Assembly: GCF_934190855.1 (NCBI RefSeq)
Contig: NZ_CAKPTN010000056.1
Span: 1-10,298 of the forward strand
Length of the DNA stretch: 10,298 nt
DNA from: an uncultured Veillonella sp.
GTDB lineage: Bacteria > Bacillota > Negativicutes > Veillonellales > Veillonellaceae
Direction: 5' to 3'
Position 1 is the stretch's first letter. Each line of letters opens with the position of its first letter. The notes under the pieces were generated by a model, which saw only the letters and a program-made list of their open reading frames with translations, ran no database searches and was not told the DNA's origin. Below are positions 1 through 7,210 of the stretch, piece after piece. A program made the position numbers and the translations under genes.

Positions 1-3000
1 GTAGATGGTCAACCAGTATTGGGTGATTTTGATAAGTACTCTGGTGCTGCAGACGAAGTACAACGGCTCGGTACGGAAAACGTTGAACGCATAGAAGTTA
101 TTCAAGGTGCTGCTAGTGCTAAATACGGTTCTGATGCAGTAGGTGGTGTAGTTAACATCATCACTAAAAAGGCACAAAAGAAACCATCCTTGCAATTAAA
201 TGCTGAAGGCATGCGCCGTAAGAGCGATGGCGATGCGTTTCCATTCCAAAATTTCTTCATTCGTGCCGACTCCGGTCAAATGGGGAAATTAAAGGTCGGG
301 TTATCTGGTAGCAAACGAGATCTCATGCCTGTATTGGCATCCGTTAGCCGCCGTGAAACGGGTATGGCTTTTGACTATGCAAAGCATAACTTTAAGCCCA
401 ATGTACTTCGTTACTACGGTGATGCGGCCGATATCGGTCTCGTAGCAACTTACGAGGCAAATGATAAAAATAAATTTGAAATGCGCCTCAACCGATATAC
501 AGAAGACCTTGTGCGCGATGTGAAACACTCCGACTCTGACTTAGAGCCTCAACAACATTTCAAACGTACTGCGGACCGTAATACGGCAAACTTACAATGG
601 TCCTCTCGAGCAGGTAAAAGTGACTGGACTGTTGAAACTAACTACTCCCGCATTAAAGAAAATGACGTAGCCCTCATTAGTTATACAGGTCGCTCCGCCT
701 ATGAAGGCTCCAATGAGTTGCGTTATATTGATAACATCGATCATCGTCAATTGGATATTCGAGCTAATGCGAATACACAGCTCAACAAAAATCATTTGCT
801 TAGCTACGGTGTAAGCTATGCTCGTGAAGAAGGCTCTGGTAGCCGATTGAAGAGCTCCCCTAATACAAGAACCATGTACATTGATCCATGGGAGTACGAT
901 AAGAGCTTGCTAGTTGATAAACTTGACCGTCTTGTACGTCGTAAAGGCGATAATAGCATCAAGGTTTACTCTCATATCCACGACTATAAATTCATTAATT
1001 CCGGTGGCGGTATGCCGCAATGGGATATGGATTATGAATACTATGGTGCAGAAACAGATGCTCAAAAACCAGGTATTACATACGATGACTATATAAACTA
1101 TGGTTTGTCTGAAAGTAGATTAAGTGATTGGTCTAGTACATCTCCTAATAATCAACCTGTAACAGATGAGTTTAAAGCTCGTTATAAGGCTTTAGAAGAC
1201 CGTTTAAAAGCTGAAAATCCTGTATTATCTGCAACACGTGCCAATATTGTAGGGGATTACTTTAAATACGGCGAGTCCAATGACCCAGAAATGCGTAAAA
1301 AGGCACCTAAATTAAATGGTAAAGCCTTCTTAGAAGAGTACCGTAATCGAGACCAACGATTAACAACAGGTAGTGGTACAATTCGCAAGCTAAATGCTTA
1401 TGTTTCTGATACATGGCAAGTGAATAAGAATATGACCTTGTCTCCAATTCTTCGCTTTGATAACAGCAGCTTGTTTGGTTCTAATTTATCCGCGTCCTTA
1501 GGGATGACCTATAACGTAAATGGCAATACACATCGTAGATTTAAAGCCAATGTAGGTACTGGTTATACTGAGCCTGGTATGGGCGAATTGTGGTATAACT
1601 GGGAAATGTATGCTTCCAACCCTGTAGGGATTGGGGTAGCAAAACTCGGTTGGTACTGGGCTGGTAACCCTAATTTGAAACCTGAAAAATCTGTCAACTT
1701 TGACATGAGCTTGGAAGGGGAAAATAAAAATACCTATGCACGGGTAGGTGTATTCCACAACCGCATCAAGAACTATATGTCCGTATACTTCACAGGGGAC
1801 TTCATGGACTTTGCGCCATATCTTAAAGGTGATGCGAAGTACCAACGAGCACCAGATATGATTTACAGCTTTAAAAATATTGGTAAAGCGGAAATCACCG
1901 GTGTACAAGCAGAGGTACAACAAAAATTCGGCAAATATTGGTCTGGTAAGTTAGGTTATACATACTTACATGCTATCAACAAGAGCGATCCAAGTATGCC
2001 TCGACAATTGCTTGATAAACCAATGCACAAAGTTGATATCGGTATTACTTATGACAATCCTAAATCCGGTTGGAATGGTTCTATTTGGGGTGATTACTAT
2101 ATCAATATGCTTGATAGCAATACCCTTAACAATGGTGGTAACTACTGGCCAGATATCTTGTCTGGTGATGCAGGCGTTTATAATAAGCAAACCTACGAAA
2201 AGAAAACATTCGGCATTTGGAACGTAATGGTTCAAAAACGATTCAATAAAAATGCCATGATGTACTTTGGTATTAACAATATCTTTAACCATCGCGATGA
2301 TGACCGTGCTACCCAAGAACGTGTGTATCGTGTGGGTGTCAACCTTAAATTTGGTGGTGGAGATGGTACCAAAACGACGGCTATCGGCAAGACCAAAGAT
2401 GGTGCAAAGGCTGGCGTAGCAGGTGCCAATGTAGCGGGTGCTAATGGTGAAGTTGGTAGTGTTGAATCTGGCGTACAAAACGTAGCTGATGTAGTTCGCT
2501 TAACTGACTTTATTCGTTCTGATTTTGATACCACTAAAGAACGTGGTGTTACATTAGTTGGCGACTACAGAGCGCGCTGGATGGCACATGATGGTTCCAA
2601 TAGACCTCAATCTCCATTTAGATCCAACTCTGCTATCGGTTCTGCTAAAGCGAATATGTACGATGCTAATCGTCATAGCTTTGAACAACGCTTGCGCCTA
2701 GGCTTCGATGCACGCCTTAATGAGTTTACAAATCTCAAGGTTATCGGTAGCGCAACTGGTATGAGTGGTGTTGATACAAGCTGGACTAGATCCGATTCTA
2801 AAGGCTTTAACCATCAACGACTTGATACAGTGGATCTCACAAGACGGGTTAAGAAATGGGACGTATCAGTAGGTCGCTTAACAGAACCTATGGGTGCTAG
2901 TGGCTACTGGTTTGGTCAATCCTATGATGGTGTGCGTGCCGTTTGGAATGGTCACGACTCTCAAGTTCGCATCGGTGTTGGTACTTTCAAACATAGTACT

Positions 3001-4761
3001 GGTATTACTGATTCTGCCTATACTCATGCAGTACATGAAGTTATCTACAGACCACCAACAGCAGCTGAATTGATTGGTATTAACCGCGATGAGTTCCCAT
3101 ACGATATTACTAGTGCTACAAAAACAGGTTCTGATGGTGAGAAAAAATCTGCTGAAGATGCAGCTGCACCAGATAGCCCTAATGGCATTTATGATTCTAC
3201 TTATAAAGGTAAGACAGATAGCATTTACTTCTATCAACAGCTAAAAGGTCTGCAAGATGAATATGAAGCATATAAAGCTACATTGAATCTAAGTTGGAGC
3301 AATCCGAACCGGGATCAAGAAATTGAAAAAGCCAATGCTAAGTTGGTAGAAACACAACAAAAACAAGCGCAAGTTATGAGCCGCTTACAAGATATTCTTA
3401 CAAAGGCATACCCTACAGATATGGCTGAGAAGAAATTCTCTCTCGATATTCCATCTGGTGGTTATGCAATGTATGAAATCACTAATAAGCATACAGGAGA
3501 GAAACTTTATAAGACAGGGGACATTATGTATAATGTGAACTCCTCCTTATACCCTGAATACTTAAAAGAAAAAGCGAAAGGTCTTATCGTATCTACTGAT
3601 AATAAAGATGCGTTAGTAAATCCTAAGGCTTATGTTGAAAAACATGGTGACGAGATCAATCAATCCGTAGCAGAAATAGCTAAATATAATGCTACAGATA
3701 ACTGGAGTAATTATAACAATAGTGAACTTGATGTTGTTTGGGTTAAACAGCCAGATGGCACTTTCAAACAATCTTATGATTACTACGGACAACCATCTAG
3801 TGATTATGAGTTCACTGGTTATTTAGGTGCTAAAACATATAAATACGATAGTGGTAGCTATGTATTTAGCGATTTTGATGCTAAAGATGCGATTTACAAA
3901 AAGAACTTTACAATGGCCTCCAATGACTGGGGCGAAGGTAGTTCTTACTATGGTTGGGGCATGCCAAATGCATTGTTCAACTATATGTATAATCTTGAAA
4001 AAGTTGTACATGATGCAGAATCTGAAAATAAATTACCTCGTGAAGCGATTGGTAAGATTATTGGCAACTTGATTCAAACAGAAGGTGTAGTTCTTGAAAA
4101 AGACAATGTACCTGCTATTGATAAAGCAGCCTTTGTTCAATACAAGAAACAAATAGGCTCTCGTCTTGGTTTACAAGCATGGTATTTACGCTCCTTTGGC
4201 GGTAAAACGCATACATACCTCAATGCGAATGGCAACGGTAATGATGAACATAGCTTCTCCAATGTAGCTCATATATTTGGTATCGGCGCTAAATATCAAC
4301 TAGGCGCTAATGCAGCTGTTACCGTAGACTACGGTCAAAACCGTTCCAACTTAGGTCGTTACTTAAATGGTAACACTGTATACCAACACGAACGTGGCAC
4401 AGCAGACTTTGCGCTTAATGGTCATCAAATGGGTGGTACACCACACTTCTGGATGGCTCGTCTCGACATTGGCCGCGCTGACCTAGATATTCCAAAATCT
4501 TGGAATGCGTTCATCGATTATAAACACTTTGAACATGGCTCCTTCTTCGGTGGCAATGGCACTGGTGCAGTACCGGATCGTTATCTTGACGGTATTCGGA
4601 GCTTTACATTTGGTGCAGGCTATGTACCACGCAAGGATTTACTCCTTGAAGCATTCTATACATTCGATGCGAAGGGTACTAATAAACGAGATACTTTATA
4701 TGGTAGTGAAAGCTTTAAGTTAGGCGATTATACAAGAATTCAAGGGACCTACAGGTTCTAA
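1..4761 (+). CDS. TonB-dependent outer-membrane receptor fused to a porin-like beta-barrel (5' partial)
   Basis: The reading frame is open from base 1, so the signal peptide, TonB box and most of the plug are missing; residues here count from base 1. Residues 1-60 are the end of a plug domain, with the typical VERIEVIQGAAS and GGVVNIITKK segments. A receptor barrel follows to about residue 784 and ends in a classic last strand (RVGVNLKF). It contains a YTEP element (522-525), where heme receptors have FRAP, and an NPNLKPE box (556-562). A low-complexity Gly/Ala/Val linker (about 785-825) leads to a second half of about 750 residues. That half has alternating strands such as RLRLGFDARL and WDVSVGRL and a terminal Phe (GTYRF), the usual outer-membrane barrel ending. 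It resembles OmpM-type porins of Negativicutes without their SLH domain. A likely helical insert lies near residues 1075-1136. Heme or heme protein as ligand is inferred from the downstream genes. Receptor identity is secure; the porin assignment is moderate. Confidence 0.9.
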   Translation, partial: VDGQPVLGDFDKYSGAADEVQRLGTENVERIEVIQGAASAKYGSDAVGGVVNIITKKAQKKPSLQLNAEGMRRKSDGDAFPFQNFFIRADSGQMGKLKVGLSGSKRDLMPVLASVSRRETGMAFDYAKHNFKPNVLRYYGDAADIGLVATYEANDKNKFEMRLNRYTEDLVRDVKHSDSDLEPQQHFKRTADRNTANLQWSSRAGKSDWTVETNYSRIKENDVALISYTGRSAYEGSNELRYIDNIDHRQLDIRANANTQLNKNHLLSYGVSYAREEGSGSRLKSSPNTRTMYIDPWEYDKSLLVDKLDRLVRRKGDNSIKVYSHIHDYKFINSGGGMPQWDMDYEYYGAETDAQKPGITYDDYINYGLSESRLSDWSSTSPNNQPVTDEFKARYKALEDRLKAENPVLSATRANIVGDYFKYGESNDPEMRKKAPKLNGKAFLEEYRNRDQRLTTGSGTIRKLNAYVSDTWQVNKNMTLSPILRFDNSSLFGSNLSASLGMTYNVNGNTHRRFKANVGTGYTEPGMGELWYNWEMYASNPVGIGVAKLGWYWAGNPNLKPEKSVNFDMSLEGENKNTYARVGVFHNRIKNYMSVYFTGDFMDFAPYLKGDAKYQRAPDMIYSFKNIGKAEITGVQAEVQQKFGKYWSGKLGYTYLHAINKSDPSMPRQLLDKPMHKVDIGITYDNPKSGWNGSIWGDYYINMLDSNTLNNGGNYWPDILSGDAGVYNKQTYEKKTFGIWNVMVQKRFNKNAMMYFGINNIFNHRDDDRATQERVYRVGVNLKFGGGDGTKTTAIGKTKDGAKAGVAGANVAGANGEVGSVESGVQNVADVVRLTDFIRSDFDTTKERGVTLVGDYRARWMAHDGSNRPQSPFRSNSAIGSAKANMYDANRHSFEQRLRLGFDARLNEFTNLKVIGSATGMSGVDTSWTRSDSKGFNHQRLDTVDLTRRVKKWDVSVGRLTEPMGASGYWFGQSYDGVRAVWNGHDSQVRIGVGTFKHSTGITDSAYTHAVHEVIYRPPTAAELIGINRDEFPYDITSATKTGSDGEKKSAEDAAAPDSPNGIYDSTYKGKTDSIYFYQQLKGLQDEYEAYKATLNLSWSNPNRDQEIEKANAKLVETQQKQAQVMSRLQDILTKAYPTDMAEKKFSLDIPSGGYAMYEITNKHTGEKLYKTGDIMYNVNSSLYPEYLKEKAKGLIVSTDNKDALVNPKAYVEKHGDEINQSVAEIAKYNATDNWSNYNNSELDVVWVKQPDGTFKQSYDYYGQPSSDYEFTGYLGAKTYKYDSGSYVFSDFDAKDAIYKKNFTMASNDWGEGSSYYGWGMPNALFNYMYNLEKVVHDAESENKLPREAIGKIIGNLIQTEGVVLEKDNVPAIDKAAFVQYKKQIGSRLGLQAWYLRSFGGKTHTYLNANGNGNDEHSFSNVAHIFGIGAKYQLGANAAVTVDYGQNRSNLGRYLNGNTVYQHERGTADFALNGHQMGGTPHFWMARLDIGRADLDIPKSWNAFIDYKHFEHGSFFGGNGTGAVPDRYLDGIRSFTFGAGYVPRKDLLLEAFYTFDAKGTNKRDTLYGSESFKLGDYTRIQGTYRF

Positions 4762-4767
4762 TGTTCA

Positions 4768-4781
4768 GTCTGTAAACAGAC
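4768..4781. repeat. Short inverted repeat just upstream of exbB
   Basis: GTCTGT and ACAGAC form perfect 6-base arms around a central AA, between the receptor stop codon and the exbB ribosome site (GAAAGG, about 4783-4788). As RNA it could form only a small hairpin. Without a T-run it is not a terminator. It could influence processing or translation between the two genes, or it could be chance. Confidence 0.35.
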
Positions 4782-4796
4782 AGAAAGGTTACTAAT

Positions 4797-5414
4797 ATGG
4801 AAAACTTAAATTATGTCATTCACTTGTTTCATAGCGGCGGGTATGTAATGTATCCATTATTACTCTTGTCTTTCATGGTTATCGCTATCGCTGCAGAACG
4901 CGCTTTCTACTATCGTAAATATGCGGGTAAAACTTTCGTTGTTACTCATGCAGTTAATGAACTAGCAAAATTACAAAATTGGGCAGAAATTGATAAAGTA
5001 ATCAAAGAAAACCCATCTATTGCAAGCCGCATTGCAGAAGCAGGTTTGAATAATGCTTCTAGCGAAGAAGCTATGAAAACAGCTTTCGCGGATCAAATGG
5101 GGGTTGATGCAGTAGGCTTCCGTAAATATATGGACTACCTAAGTGCTACCGTTACAATCTCTCCATTATTGGGCCTATTAGGTACAGTAACAGGTATGAT
5201 CGGTTCTTTCAGTATCCTCGACTCTGGCGCTGGTGCATCCGCCATTACTGGTGGTGTCGGTGAGGCCCTCATCGCTACAGCATCTGGTTTGTGTGTAGCT
5301 ATCATGGCATTCGTTGTATATACAATCTTTAGCCATCGTTTGGACTCTATCATTAACCAAATTGAAAATATGTGCGTCAGCATTGTTAGTGCTAAACGAG
5401 AAGGGTGGAAATAA
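4797..5414 (+). CDS. exbB: ExbB, MotA/TolQ/ExbB-family proton channel subunit
   Basis: This inner-membrane protein of 205 residues forms, with ExbD, the proton-driven motor that energises TonB. Three membrane segments are visible at about residues 16-37, 116-138 and 153-178, the usual ExbB layout with a cytoplasmic domain between the first and second. The family signature SPLLGLLGTVTGMIGSF (122-138) and GEALIATASGL (155-165) are intact. They include Thr130, Glu156 and Thr161, which correspond to channel residues Thr148, Glu176 and Thr181 of E. coli ExbB. The ATG follows a GAAAGG site with about 8 bases of spacing. The gene starts 35 bases after the receptor gene and ends 2 bases before exbD, so it is clearly part of the operon. 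TolQ is the main alternative, but the neighbouring receptor and the absence of TolA/TolB favour ExbB. Confidence 0.94.
   Translation: MENLNYVIHLFHSGGYVMYPLLLLSFMVIAIAAERAFYYRKYAGKTFVVTHAVNELAKLQNWAEIDKVIKENPSIASRIAEAGLNNASSEEAMKTAFADQMGVDAVGFRKYMDYLSATVTISPLLGLLGTVTGMIGSFSILDSGAGASAITGGVGEALIATASGLCVAIMAFVVYTIFSHRLDSIINQIENMCVSIVSAKREGWK
5401..5408 (+). promoter_or_regulatory. Ribosome binding site that decides the exbD start
   Basis: AAGGGTGG overlaps the last codons of exbB and lies 8 bases before the ATG at 5417. It supports that ATG over the in-frame GTG at 5405, which lies inside the site itself and has no site at a proper distance. exbD translation is probably coupled to exbB termination. 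Confidence 0.6.
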
Positions 5415-5416
5415 TT

Positions 5417-5824
5417 ATGAACTTGCAAAGCTTTCGTATGAAAACTAAGCCGGAATTCATGATTATCCCAATGATTGATATCATCTTCTTCTTGTTGGTA
5501 TTCTTCATGATGAACAGCTTACAAACCATTGCTCAAAAAGCATTATCTGTACAACTACCACAAGCTACTAGTGCTTCTGCACCAGCTCAATTGCCTGTTG
5601 TATTTACATTGGATGCGGAAGGGCATATTACAATTGATAACAATCCAATGAGCATTGATCAAGCAGAAGCTATGATTAAACAACGTATTCAAGAAAATCC
5701 TAACGCTAGTGTTATCTTACAAGCTGACAAACGCGCTGCTCATGGTCAAGTTGTAGCGATTATGGACATGCTAAAACAATCTGGAGTTAAACGCTTGGCT
5801 ATTGCAGCTGAACAGAAAGGATAA
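5417..5824 (+). CDS. exbD: ExbD, biopolymer transport protein (ExbD/TolR family)
   Basis: This protein of 135 residues partners with ExbB in the proton-driven motor for TonB. It has a short cytoplasmic N-terminus, then one membrane helix (about residues 14-34) carrying the conserved proton-relay aspartate in PMIDIIFFLLVFF (Asp21, equivalent to Asp25 of E. coli ExbD). The rest is a periplasmic domain with the family pattern of VVFTLDAEGHITID, then a helical stretch, then VILQADKRAAHGQVV and a final helix. Length is normal for the family. I chose the ATG at 5417 because it has a well-placed ribosome site; the in-frame GTG at 5405 would add four residues and overlap exbB. tonB begins 2 bases after its stop codon. 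TolR is the alternative, made less likely by the TonB gene immediately downstream. Confidence 0.93.
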   Translation: MNLQSFRMKTKPEFMIIPMIDIIFFLLVFFMMNSLQTIAQKALSVQLPQATSASAPAQLPVVFTLDAEGHITIDNNPMSIDQAEAMIKQRIQENPNASVILQADKRAAHGQVVAIMDMLKQSGVKRLAIAAEQKG

Positions 5825-5826
5825 CT

Positions 5827-6627
5827 ATGGGACTAGGCATATCATGGAAAAAAGCAGCCATTATATCTGCCGTAGTTCATCTAGTTGCTCTATTTATTGC
5901 AGTCATCTTTTTCGTAGTGGTTCCAGCCATCCAAGAAATGGAAACCTATGAAATCGATCTCACACAAAGTGTTCTCGATGATGGCGGCAGTGGTCATGCC
6001 GGCGGTGGGGGCGGTAATAGGTCAGACCTATTCCCGAAACCACTATCGGCCGATGAAGTAGCGGCAAGAACAAAGGCTGTTGTAGCAAATATAGATCCAT
6101 CTCCTGCAACAGATATTCCTGATGCAGTAGATGTAGCCAAAAAAGGTGGCGAACATAAAGGTAATACCTCGGGGGATAATTCCGTAGGTGGTACAGGCAA
6201 TGGCACTGGTGGCGGCTCTGGTGGCGGTAACGGTACAGGTGTTGGCACTGGTAATGGCGATGGTCAAGGTCAGGGGAATGGTAACGGTGACGGCACTGGT
6301 AAAGGTGATGGTCATGGTACGGTGAAAGCTGCCTTTGATACGGCTGGCTTTTACGCAGCTGTAAATAGCCAAAAACAAATTCCTTATGCAGCGATAAAGC
6401 GTAAAATGAATGTAGATATTACCATTTTGGTATCGGCTCGTTTGGATACGGAAGGTAACTTGATTAGCGTTTCACCATTAAGTGGCGGTGATGAAATCTT
6501 TGTAGAGGCTGCTCTTGATGCAGTACGCCGCGCCACACCATATCCAAATCATACAGGTGATATACAACCAGTAGAGGTTCCTGTACACTTTGTTGTACAA
6601 GCCGATGGTGAAGATGAAGAAGAATAG
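5827..6627 (+). CDS. tonB: TonB-family energy transducer with a glycine-rich spacer
   Basis: This protein of 266 residues is anchored in the inner membrane and passes motor energy to the outer-membrane receptor. Residues 10-33 form the membrane anchor and contain SAVVH (Ser14, His18), the SxxxH motif used by TonB to couple with ExbB-ExbD. The spacer that crosses the periplasm is unusual. TonB normally has Pro-Glu/Pro-Lys repeats, whereas residues 107-164 here are mainly Gly with Asn, Thr, Ser and Asp. Residues about 172-257 are a TonB C-terminal domain: an IPYAAIKRK segment, strands ending SARLDTEGNLISVSPLSGG, a helix, an ATPYP turn and a final strand VPVHFVV. The protein ends in an acidic tail, GEDEEE. 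Start: ATG at 5827 after AAAGGA inside the end of exbD. TolA is a possible alternative name, but position and C-terminal pattern favour TonB. Confidence 0.9.
   Translation: MGLGISWKKAAIISAVVHLVALFIAVIFFVVVPAIQEMETYEIDLTQSVLDDGGSGHAGGGGGNRSDLFPKPLSADEVAARTKAVVANIDPSPATDIPDAVDVAKKGGEHKGNTSGDNSVGGTGNGTGGGSGGGNGTGVGTGNGDGQGQGNGNGDGTGKGDGHGTVKAAFDTAGFYAAVNSQKQIPYAAIKRKMNVDITILVSARLDTEGNLISVSPLSGGDEIFVEAALDAVRRATPYPNHTGDIQPVEVPVHFVVQADGEDEEE
6184..6318 (+). repeat. Degenerate GGN/ACN-rich low-complexity tract inside tonB
   Basis: Short degenerate units such as GGTAATGGC, GGCACTGGT and GGTGATGGT are reiterated and encode the Gly-Asn/Thr/Asp spacer of TonB. Third bases vary, so selection appears to act on the protein rather than the DNA. 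Such tracts can change length by slippage or unequal recombination. Confidence 0.7.
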
Positions 6628-6672
6628 ACTTATGTAAGTAATAAACTTATCTTAGAATTAAAGGAGATAATT
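6628..6672 (+). promoter_or_regulatory. tonB-flavodoxin gap with repeated ACTTA/TAAGT half-sites and a ribosome site
   Basis: The 45-base gap holds ACTTA, TAAGT and ACTTA (6628-6649), two overlapping weak inverted repeats, and then AAGGAG (6660-6665) at 7 bases from the next ATG. There is no T-run, so no terminator, and no clear promoter. The gap is compatible with read-through from tonB. The half-sites may be chance in AT-rich DNA. Confidence 0.35.
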
Positions 6673-7191
6673 ATGAAATCCATTATTTTATACTCTTCCC
6701 TAACGGGAAATACAAAAAGCGTAGCGGAAGCAATGGCTTCCGTAATGCCTGAAGGCACACCATGCGTGCCAGTTAAGGAGGCACCTGAGAATTTAGCAGA
6801 TTATGACACAGTATTTGTAGGTTTCTGGGTAGACCGGGGCACAGCGAATAAAGAGGCTGCTAAATTGATTGAAACCTTAACAAATCCTAATATCGTATTC
6901 TTTGCTACGCTAGGTATGTATGCAGATTCTGATCATGCTCGTGAAAGTATCGAAAAAGCATCTGAACTTTTACAAAACAAAGAATCCCTTGTAGATGGCT
7001 TCGTATGCCAAGGTAAAATCGATCCTAAAGTGATCGAAATGATGTATAAAATGTTCCCACCTGGATCTGCTCATGGTCAAAGCCCTGAACGCGATGCATT
7101 ACATAAAGCGGCTGAAACACATCCAGATGAACAAGACTTTGCAAATGCAAAAGAATTTACAAAATCTGTGCTTGCAAAGTTGCAAGCCTAA
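6673..7191 (+). CDS. Flavodoxin-family protein, probable redox partner of heme/tetrapyrrole breakdown
   Basis: This cytoplasmic protein of 172 residues has an N-terminal strand followed by SSLTGNT (8-14), which fits the flavodoxin phosphate-binding loop for FMN. It continues with the alternating strand-helix pattern of the fold, for example DTVFVGFWVDRG and NIVFFATLGMYADS. The C-terminal part is helical and carries a Met-rich, Pro-containing stretch (MMYKMFPPG). It lies 19 bases upstream of the HutW-like gene. In Fusobacterium a flavodoxin-like protein (HmuF) encoded with an anaerobilin synthase takes part in heme trafficking and anaerobilin reduction, and BilS is a related flavodoxin associated with bilirubin reductase. 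I infer a similar job here: electron supply to the radical SAM enzyme or reduction of its product. The fold is clear; the specific role is inferred from position. The start is set by AAGGAG 7 bases upstream. Confidence 0.87.
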   Translation: MKSIILYSSLTGNTKSVAEAMASVMPEGTPCVPVKEAPENLADYDTVFVGFWVDRGTANKEAAKLIETLTNPNIVFFATLGMYADSDHARESIEKASELLQNKESLVDGFVCQGKIDPKVIEMMYKMFPPGSAHGQSPERDALHKAAETHPDEQDFANAKEFTKSVLAKLQA

Positions 7192-7194
7192 ACT

Positions 7195-7202
7195 GAAAGG
7201 GG
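7195..7202 (+). promoter_or_regulatory. Ribosome binding site that decides the hutW start
   Basis: GAAAGGGG lies 8 bases before the ATG at 7211. It supports 7211 as the start. The same frame is open back to an ATG at 7073, but that start would run through 119 bases of the flavodoxin gene. A second purine stretch, GGAG at 7206-7209, is too close to the ATG to serve. Confidence 0.6.
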
Positions 7203-7210
7203 ATTGGAGT

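Noticed and set aside
1966..2478. Open frame of 170 codons on the minus strand
   Set aside because: It lies wholly inside the receptor gene in a shadow frame, has no credible ribosome site, and encodes a low-quality Ile/Thr/Cys-rich sequence with no domain. The same applies to minus-strand frames at 1498-1923 and 2878-3237.
5405..5416. GTG start for exbD
   Set aside because: The GTG is inside the apparent ribosome site and overlaps the exbB end; the ATG at 5417 fits spacing and family length better.
6184..6318. CRISPR-like or satellite array
   Set aside because: Units are degenerate, short and in frame with the Gly-rich TonB spacer. There are no uniform repeats or spacers.
6650..6680. Fur-type iron box near the flavodoxin start
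   Set aside because: The AGATAATTATG stretch has only a partial resemblance and is explained by the ribosome site and start codon. The true operon promoter is outside the window.
7073..7210. N-terminal extension of hutW from an upstream ATG
   Set aside because: It overlaps the flavodoxin gene in another frame, adds a Lys/Gln-rich stretch unlike the family, and has no ribosome site. The ATG at 7211 has a good one.
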